Shown piece after piece: positions 6,755 through 10,866 of a stretch of DNA of 10,866 bases. How positions within the stretch are numbered: the stretch's first letter is position 1; every line of letters starts with the position of its first letter. Origin of the DNA: an uncultured Collinsella sp. (GTDB lineage: Bacteria; Actinomycetota; Coriobacteriia; Coriobacteriales; Coriobacteriaceae). A program made the translations under genes and the position numbers. Below the pieces are notes generated by a model. The model was not told the origin of the DNA. It saw only the letters and a program-made list of their open reading frames with translations, and did not search any database. The stretch is taken from NCBI GenBank assembly GCA_934668695.1, contig CAKUOD010000035.1, forward strand, positions 1 to 10,866, read 5' to 3'.

Positions 6755-7945
6755 ATGATTAACGAAACCATGTATGCTCGCGGCGCGGAGAGTTCCATCA
6801 TCCGCGAGATCTTTAGCTATGGCCTTGAGCGCAAGGCGCAGATCGGCGCGGAGAACGTGTTCGATTTCTCGCTGGGCAACCCGAGTGTTCCGGCGCCTGC
6901 GGCCGTTGCGGAGTCCATTAAGAAGGCGCTTGAGCTGCCGAGCGAGCAGCTGCACGGATACACGCCTGCACCGGGCCTGCCTCAGTGCCGCGCGGCTGTT
7001 GCCGAGTCGCTCAACCGTCGCTTTGGTACGAGCTATGAGGGCAAAGACGTCTTTATGACCGTGGGTGCGGCCGCATCGCTCACCTGCACGCTCAATGCCA
7101 TCACCAATCCGGGCGATGAGGTTATCGTCATTGCGCCGTATTTTCCGGAGTACCGCGTATGGATTGAGAAGGCGGGCTGCACGTGCGTCGAGGCGCTTGC
7201 CAACGAAGACACGTTTCAGCTGAGCGTGGGCAACGTTCTTAAGGCCATTACCGACAAGACGGCTGCTGTTATTATCGACTCGCCCAACAACCCGACGGGT
7301 GCGGTGTATACGCGTGATACGTTGACACGCCTGGCTAATGTTTTGCGCGAGGTCAACGCCAAGCGCGATCCCGAGAACCCGATCATGCTGATCTCGGACG
7401 AGCCGTACCGCGAGATCGTCTATGGTGCCGAAGTGCCCTGGGTGCCCTCGATCTACGAACACACCATCGTGTGCTACTCGTATTCTAAGTCGCTTTCGCT
7501 GCCGGGCGAGCGCGTGGGCTGGATTCTTGTTCCCAATACGAATCCGCAGGCCGCCCGCCTGATGCCCGCCGTTGCCGGTGCCGCCCGTACGCTGGGCTTT
7601 GTGTGCACGCCGGCGCTCTTCCAGCGCGTGATCATCGACTGCATCGATGAGCCGAGCGATGTCGAGGCCTATGCGCGCAATCGTAGAGCACTTACCGATG
7701 CACTGGCGGAGTACGGCTACACGTATGTTGAGCCGGATGGCGCATTCTACCTATGGGTGAAAGCGCTGGAGCCCGATGCGAACGCTTTCTGCGAGCGCGC
7801 GAAGAAGTACGAACTGCTCGCGGTGCCCTCGGATAGCTTTGGCATGACGGGCTGGTTCCGTCTGGGCTACTGTGTGAGTCACGAGACCATCGTCAATTCG
7901 TTGCCCGCCTGGAAGCTACTGGCCGACGAGTATCGTCCAAAGTAA
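6755..7945 (+). CDS. pyridoxal-phosphate-dependent aminotransferase, class I/II, 396 aa
   Basis: This is a cytoplasmic fold-type I aminotransferase (AspB/COG0436-like) that moves an amino group between an amino acid and a 2-oxo acid. The PLP lysine is K245 in YSYSKSLSLPGERVG. N179 in SPNNPTG (178-182 NNPTG), D215 and Y218 in SDEPYREI bind the cofactor, and R369 in GWFRLGY is placed to bind the substrate carboxylate. The start ATG is preceded by AAAGGGG with a 5-base gap. Length and motif spacing are normal. The amino acid specificity (aspartate, alanine, aromatic) cannot be read from the sequence. It follows the ftsH terminator and has no partner biosynthetic genes nearby, so the context gives no help with the substrate. 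Confidence 0.92.
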   Translation: MINETMYARGAESSIIREIFSYGLERKAQIGAENVFDFSLGNPSVPAPAAVAESIKKALELPSEQLHGYTPAPGLPQCRAAVAESLNRRFGTSYEGKDVFMTVGAAASLTCTLNAITNPGDEVIVIAPYFPEYRVWIEKAGCTCVEALANEDTFQLSVGNVLKAITDKTAAVIIDSPNNPTGAVYTRDTLTRLANVLREVNAKRDPENPIMLISDEPYREIVYGAEVPWVPSIYEHTIVCYSYSKSLSLPGERVGWILVPNTNPQAARLMPAVAGAARTLGFVCTPALFQRVIIDCIDEPSDVEAYARNRRALTDALAEYGYTYVEPDGAFYLWVKALEPDANAFCERAKKYELLAVPSDSFGMTGWFRLGYCVSHETIVNSLPAWKLLADEYRPK

Positions 7946-7973
7946 AGCGCTCTGCCTACAATGTTTTACGTGA

Positions 7974-8004
7974 AACGGGGTTTGGTGTTAAGCCGGACCC
8001 CGTT
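7974..8004 (+). terminator. hairpin after the aminotransferase gene, weak terminator candidate
   Basis: AACGGGGT (7974-7981) pairs with ACCCCGTT (7997-8004), and four more pairs (two of them G-T) extend the stem inward. No T-run follows (GTCATGG), so it is not a canonical intrinsic terminator. It may be a weak or Rho-assisted stop or an mRNA 3' end stabiliser. A second TACAAT string (7957-7962) lies just before it. Confidence 0.4.
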
Positions 8005-8061
8005 GTCATGGACGTTGTGTCATTGGGATGGAGTGGTTTTACGACTGTCGAAGGCTATGCG

Positions 8062-8067
8062 TACAAT
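8062..8067 (+). promoter_or_regulatory. -10 box candidate for the PHP hydrolase gene
   Basis: TACAAT followed by G lies 37 bases before the start codon. TTACGA (8039-8044) stands 17 bases upstream as a poor -35. The 159-base gap after the aminotransferase and this site suggest an independent transcript. Confidence 0.45.
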
Positions 8068-8104
8068 GAATATACGCGACGGCCATACTGGATAAGGAGA
8101 CCTG

Positions 8105-8926
8105 ATGCCCTACCTGCTTTCTTGTGATATCCATACTCATACGATGTTCTCTGCGCATGCGTATTCGACCATTGAGCAGAACATATATTGGGCGGCCGAG
8201 CGCGGCCTTCAGGTGCTCGGCTCCGCCGATCATTTAAGCTCGATGGTTACACCTTGCCCCAATGACCTGCGTAGTTTCCAGTTCTTTATCAACCAGGATA
8301 TCTGGCCGCGCATTTGGAGCGGCGTGCTGTTGCTCCGCGGCGCCGAGGCCGATATCGTTTCGTTGGACGGCAGCCTGTTTGGCGAAGACATTCCCGTTTC
8401 GCTCGATATCGCCGGCGATGCGTACAGCCGTCAGCATTCGCTGTTCGATTTGGTGACGCGTAATTTGGATTATTTGGTGGCAAGTGTGCATAATCCGCAG
8501 TTTGCCGAGGGCGCGACGCTTGCCCAGACGACCGAGATGTACATTAATGCCCTGGAGCACCCCAAGGTGTTCATGCTGGGCCATGCGGGCCGTTCGGGCG
8601 TGCCCTTTGATATCGACGAGGTGCTGCTGGCGGCCAAGGCCAGGCATAAGATTATCGAGATCAATAACCACAGCCTTGAGCACGGCAACGATGCTGAACA
8701 TTGGGGCGTGTGCCGTAAGATCGCCGAGCGTTGCGCCGAGCTGGGCGTGGGCATTGGCGTTTCGACCGATGCGCACATCGGCATGGCCATTGGCAAGCTC
8801 GACCATGCCCGCAAGATGCTCGATGAGATTCACTTCCCGCTGGATTTGATCGTGACGCGCGACCGTGACACGCTGCTGCGCGAGATGGCTGCCGCCGGCG
8901 TGTGCGACCTTCGCAAACGCATGTAA
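8105..8926 (+). CDS. PHP-domain metal-dependent hydrolase, YcdX-like, 273 aa
   Basis: This is a stand-alone PHP-fold phosphoesterase with a three-metal site, similar in pattern to E. coli YcdX. The metal ligands appear in the expected order: H10 and H12 in DIHTHT, the DH pair at 42-43 (SADHL), E81 in RGAEAD, H129 in ASVHN, H160 in GHAGR, and D222 with H224 in STDAH. The string HAYSTIEQN after the first motif also matches the YcdX branch. Length is normal. AAGGAGA precedes the ATG by 4 bases. The in vivo substrate is unknown for this family. It is neither fused to a polymerase nor near his genes, which argues against histidinol-phosphate phosphatase, though that cannot be excluded. A terminator follows 22 bases after the stop. 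Confidence 0.9.
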   Translation: MPYLLSCDIHTHTMFSAHAYSTIEQNIYWAAERGLQVLGSADHLSSMVTPCPNDLRSFQFFINQDIWPRIWSGVLLLRGAEADIVSLDGSLFGEDIPVSLDIAGDAYSRQHSLFDLVTRNLDYLVASVHNPQFAEGATLAQTTEMYINALEHPKVFMLGHAGRSGVPFDIDEVLLAAKARHKIIEINNHSLEHGNDAEHWGVCRKIAERCAELGVGIGVSTDAHIGMAIGKLDHARKMLDEIHFPLDLIVTRDRDTLLREMAAAGVCDLRKRM

Positions 8927-8948
8927 CGAGAGGCCAACGTGTAATGAA

Positions 8949-8980
8949 AAAGGGGGCGGTCCAGACGGGCCGCCCCTTTT
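8949..8980. terminator. bidirectional terminator between the PHP gene and rlmD
   Basis: AAAAGGGGGCGGTCC pairs with GGGCCGCCCCTTTT around the loop AGAC (8963-8966). The right side ends in TTTTCTTG. On the minus strand the stem ends in CCCCCTTTTTC. It therefore has a T-run in both directions and can stop both the PHP transcript and the convergent rlmD transcript. Confidence 0.88.
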
Positions 8981-8986
8981 CTTGTG

Positions 8987-9023
8987 CCGGTAGATTTTTG
9001 GGACATGCCTTAAAATCTACCGG
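8987..9023. repeat. perfect 12-bp inverted repeat, possible interspersed element
   Basis: CCGGTAGATTTT (8987-8998) and AAAATCTACCGG (9012-9023) are perfect inverted copies around a 13-base loop (TGGGACATGCCTT). It sits between the bidirectional terminator and the rlmD stop codon at 9030. Neither side has a T-run, so it is not needed as a terminator. Small size, perfect arms and an intergenic position behind a gene fit a REP-like repeat. Whether other copies exist cannot be seen in this window. Confidence 0.6.
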
Positions 9024-9029
9024 GGCGGG

Positions 9030-10478
9030 TTAGCGGCGCTCGAGAACCGCGACGGTCTCGGTATGGTCGGTATGGGGGAACATGTCGACTGGCGTAATCT
9101 TGAGCAGCCGGTAGCCGCCGTCGAGGAGCTGGTGCAAGTCGCGCTCTTGGGTGACGGGGTTGCAACTGATATAGGTGATGCGGCGCGGCTTGAGTGCGCA
9201 GGCGGCATCGAGGAACTCGGGTGTGGAGCCGGCGCGCGGCGGGTCGATGGAGAGAACGTCGACGCGTTCGTTGTTATCGGCGGCGTCCAGGATGTAATCG
9301 GTCGCGTCGTCGGCCATGAACCAGGCATTTCGGGTGAGGCCGTTGAGTTCGGCATTGCGACGTGCATCGGCGATGCCGGCGGGATTGCGCTCAACGCCGA
9401 GCAGCATAATGCCGGCGCCCTTGTCCTGGGCATCTTTTGCTGCGCACAGGCCGATCGTGCCGCTGCCGCAGTAAGCGTCCATAAGCACGTCGCCCTGGTG
9501 CAGGTCCATACCATCGATGGCGAGCTGGTAGAGCAGCTCGGTCTGCTGCGGGTTGGTCTGGTAAAACGCGGTGGGGGAGATATCGAACTCGCAGCCGAGC
9601 AGCTGATCGCGCATGCATTCAGCGCCATGGACGATGCGGGTCTCCTCGCCCAGAATGGCGTTACCGGGACGGCCGTTGATATTATGGGCAACGGTGACGA
9701 TATGCGGATCGAGTGTGGCGACGGCCTCAAAGAACTCCTGCGCATGCGGAAGATCGCGCTGGGCGGTCACGAGCGTAACCATGATCTGGTCGGTACGCCA
9801 GCCGCAACGAACGACGGCGTAGCGAAGCAGACCAAGATGCTTATCCTCATTAAAGGCCGGAATATGCAGGCGCTCGGCCTCGCGAGCGATGCCGTTGAGA
9901 ATCTGGCGAGCCCCCGGCGCCTCGACAGGACACTCGGGCACGGCAACGATTCTATGCGTGCCGCGCTCAAAGAAGCCGCAGCGCATGGCGCCCTCTTTGC
10001 CAGGGGCAAACGGAGTGGCAGCCTTATGGCGAAAACCACGCGGCGCAGGATACTTACCGGGGTCGCCCAAGGTGACACCCATGCCGCAAATGGGATCAAC
10101 GACGATGCCCTCGCGCTCACAAAGCTCGGCAAACAACTCCTCCATAGCAGCCTGCTTAGCAGCCAATTGCTTTTTATAAGGACGATTAAGCGCCGTACAC
10201 CCACCACAAGCTTTCATGATGGAACAAGGCGACTTGGGATCCACAGTTTTACGAGCAGGCTTGGCCGAGTCTTTATAAGAACGCTTAGAGCGAGCTTCGA
10301 AATCTTTGGTTCCAGCCTGACGAGCACCAGAACGCTTACCCTTTGCCTTGCCCTTGTTAGATTTAACCTTCGCATCCTTAGACAACTTAGATTTCTTAGA
10401 AGATTTCGTCTCCTCCGGCCCCTCAGCCGCCTGGATCAAAGCACGCCGAGCCTTACGCTCAGCACGAGATTCTGCCAT
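9030..10478 (-). CDS. rlmD: 23S rRNA (uracil-5-)-methyltransferase, RlmD/RumA type, 482 aa
   Basis: This enzyme uses S-adenosylmethionine to make 5-methyluridine in 23S rRNA (U1939 in E. coli; Gram-positive RlmCD also does U747). A [4Fe-4S] site is formed by C85, C91, C94 and C183 (C-x5-C-x2-C and a distal C), as in RlmD. The SAM motif DAYCGSGTIGL is at 334-344, DPPRAG at 412-417, the catalytic nucleophile C439 in SCNPVT, and the terminal HTDHTETVAVL with E474 as likely base. Family members usually begin with a TRAM RNA-binding domain. Here residues 1-80 are instead a Lys/Arg/Ser/Ala-rich disordered leader, and the DNA there is less GC-rich. The SD is weak (TGGGG, 7 bases upstream). The methyltransferase class is certain; the exact uridine is not. 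It is convergent with the PHP gene and divergent from the Tat gene. Confidence 0.93.
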   Translation of the reverse strand: MAESRAERKARRALIQAAEGPEETKSSKKSKLSKDAKVKSNKGKAKGKRSGARQAGTKDFEARSKRSYKDSAKPARKTVDPKSPCSIMKACGGCTALNRPYKKQLAAKQAAMEELFAELCEREGIVVDPICGMGVTLGDPGKYPAPRGFRHKAATPFAPGKEGAMRCGFFERGTHRIVAVPECPVEAPGARQILNGIAREAERLHIPAFNEDKHLGLLRYAVVRCGWRTDQIMVTLVTAQRDLPHAQEFFEAVATLDPHIVTVAHNINGRPGNAILGEETRIVHGAECMRDQLLGCEFDISPTAFYQTNPQQTELLYQLAIDGMDLHQGDVLMDAYCGSGTIGLCAAKDAQDKGAGIMLLGVERNPAGIADARRNAELNGLTRNAWFMADDATDYILDAADNNERVDVLSIDPPRAGSTPEFLDAACALKPRRITYISCNPVTQERDLHQLLDGGYRLLKITPVDMFPHTDHTETVAVLERR

Positions 10479-10517
10479 GAATTAACCCCACTAATTTATA
10501 AATTGAAAGCCACAAGC

Positions 10518-10523
10518 ATTGTA
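10518..10523 (-). promoter_or_regulatory. -10 box candidate for rlmD
   Basis: On the minus strand this reads TACAAT followed by G, 39 bases before the rlmD start codon at 10478. No TTGACA-like -35 is seen. The string AGCACTTTAG (minus strand, 10541-10532) lies 8 bases upstream of the -10 and recurs before the Tat gene. Confidence 0.45.
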
Positions 10524-10570
10524 CCGTGCATCTAAAGTGCTCGTTTGGAGGGGGAGCTATTTCAGACCCC

Positions 10571-10740
10571 GAGCACGTTGTCTCCCGGAATGCCGGCGGC
10601 CGTCGCGGTATTTAATTTGTCGCGAGTTCCGCACGAACAGGAGAGCACTTAATGTGCTCTCCGTCGTGAGCAGGACTGTAGAGCAGCAAATTAAATACCG
10701 CGACGGCCGCCGGCATTCCGGGCGCGCCAACCTTGTGCTC
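10571..10740. repeat. nested palindrome of about 170 bases with a perfect 36-bp inverted repeat
   Basis: The arms 10584-10619 (beginning CCCGGAATGCCGGCGG) and 10687-10722 are perfect reverse complements over 36 bases, separated by 67 bases. Outside them GAGCAC plus GTTG (10571-10580) pairs with CAAC (10728-10731) and GTGCTC (10735-10740). Inside, CACGA (10632-10636) pairs with TCGTG (10664-10668), and GGAGAGCAC (10640-10648) pairs with GTGCTCTCC (10654-10662) around the loop TTAAT. All stems share one axis near 10651-10656. It fills most of the 338-base divergent gap between rlmD and the Tat gene. There is no T-run, no ORF that makes sense and no clear target-site duplication. It resembles a MITE or REP-like mobile palindrome, an invertible segment, or the template of a very long RNA hairpin. 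Confidence 0.85.
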
Positions 10741-10779
10741 CATCACGCTAAAGTGTATGATTCTGAACGTTACATGACT

Positions 10780-10799
10780 CACTTTACTTAACTAAAGTG
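10780..10799. promoter_or_regulatory. operator-like inverted repeat before the Tat-protein gene
   Basis: CACTTTA (10780-10786) and TAAAGTG (10793-10799) are perfect inverted copies with a 6-base gap, ending 17 bases before the start codon at 10817. A further TAAAGTG stands at 10749-10755, and the 10-mer CTAAAGTGCT is found both here (10792-10801) and at 10532-10541 beside the rlmD promoter. The size and position fit a dimeric regulator binding over the promoter or first transcribed bases. The regulator is not in the window. Confidence 0.5.
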
Positions 10800-10816
10800 C
10801 TATCAAGGGGGATACC

Positions 10817-10866
10817 ATGAATACCGATATGTCTCGTCGTCAGTTTGTTGGTCTAGCCGGCTCGCT
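10817..10866 (+). CDS. Tat-secreted protein, N-terminus only (truncated by window edge)
   Basis: Only the first 16-17 codons are present, giving MNTDMSRRQFVGLAGS. This is the start of a twin-arginine signal peptide (S-R-R-x-F-V), with the hydrophobic core beginning. The product is therefore exported folded through the Tat system, often with a cofactor. In Coriobacteriia such starts are common on flavin-dependent reductases, molybdopterin oxidoreductases and some solute-binding proteins; which one this is cannot be told. AAGGGGG lies 5 bases before the ATG, which supports the start. The second ATG at residue 5 is an alternative. Confidence 0.75.
   Translation, partial: MNTDMSRRQFVGLAGS

Noticed and set aside
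9063..10535. 490-codon open frame on the plus strand opposite rlmD
   Set aside because: It mirrors rlmD over nearly its full length. The minus-strand frame has all RlmD motifs, and the plus-strand product has none.
10530..10665. CIRCE-like element from the GTGCTC/GAGCAC words
   Set aside because: The words resemble parts of CIRCE but lack the TTAGCACTC and GAGTGCTAA halves and the 9-base spacing.
10584..10722. Long palindrome as an intrinsic terminator
   Set aside because: No T-run follows either side, and it lies between the starts of two divergent genes, where no transcript should end.
10519..10791. 90-codon plus-strand frame across the long palindrome
   Set aside because: It reads through both arms of the inverted repeat, starts inside the rlmD promoter region, and has no RBS or recognisable content.
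1..10866. CRISPR array, tRNA, rRNA, transposase or toxin-antitoxin genes
   Set aside because: No regularly spaced repeats, no cloverleaf with a CCA end, and no such protein motifs were found on either strand.

Overview
The window looks like chromosomal DNA of a high-GC Gram-positive gut actinobacterium of the class Coriobacteriia, most likely Collinsella or a close relative. This rests on the GC-rich codon choice (many GCC, GAG, CTG and CGC codons), on the tilS-hpt-ftsH gene order, on a TRAM-less RlmD with a Lys-rich leader, and on a Tat-signal gene at the right edge. No 16S rRNA or marker search was possible, so the genus is an inference.

Layout, left to right. A strong terminator (13-44) closes a gene outside the window. 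A minus-strand gene (109-576) encodes a small unrecognised protein with one C-terminal membrane anchor. An AT-rich divergent region (577-851) leads into hsp20 (852-1283), whose leader carries two possible RNA hairpins, one of them over the ribosome binding site. A terminator separates hsp20 from a convergent YycJ/WalJ-type metallo-beta-lactamase-fold hydrolase (1366-2175, minus). Divergent from that hydrolase and only 48 bases away, the housekeeping cluster tilS (2224-3765), hpt (3913-4461) and ftsH (4463-6589) runs rightward and ends at a clear terminator (6600-6633). It covers tRNA-Ile lysidine formation, purine salvage and membrane proteolysis. Two further plus-strand genes follow, each with its own ribosome binding site and probably its own promoter: a class I/II PLP aminotransferase (6755-7945) and a YcdX-like PHP-domain hydrolase (8105-8926). 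A bidirectional terminator (8949-8980) lies between the PHP gene and the convergent rlmD-type 23S rRNA methyltransferase (9030-10478, minus).

The right-hand 338 bases without a gene (10479-10816) are the most unusual part. They hold a nested palindrome of about 170 bases (10571-10740), built around a perfect 36-bp inverted repeat. They also hold a small operator-like inverted repeat just upstream of a truncated Tat-secreted protein gene that runs off the edge (10817-10866).

The coding content is mostly conserved housekeeping. The novelty candidates are non-coding: the long palindrome, the hsp20 leader, the 12-bp hairpin at 8987-9023, and a palindrome over the hpt promoter. I found no defence system, CRISPR array, transposase or RNA gene.
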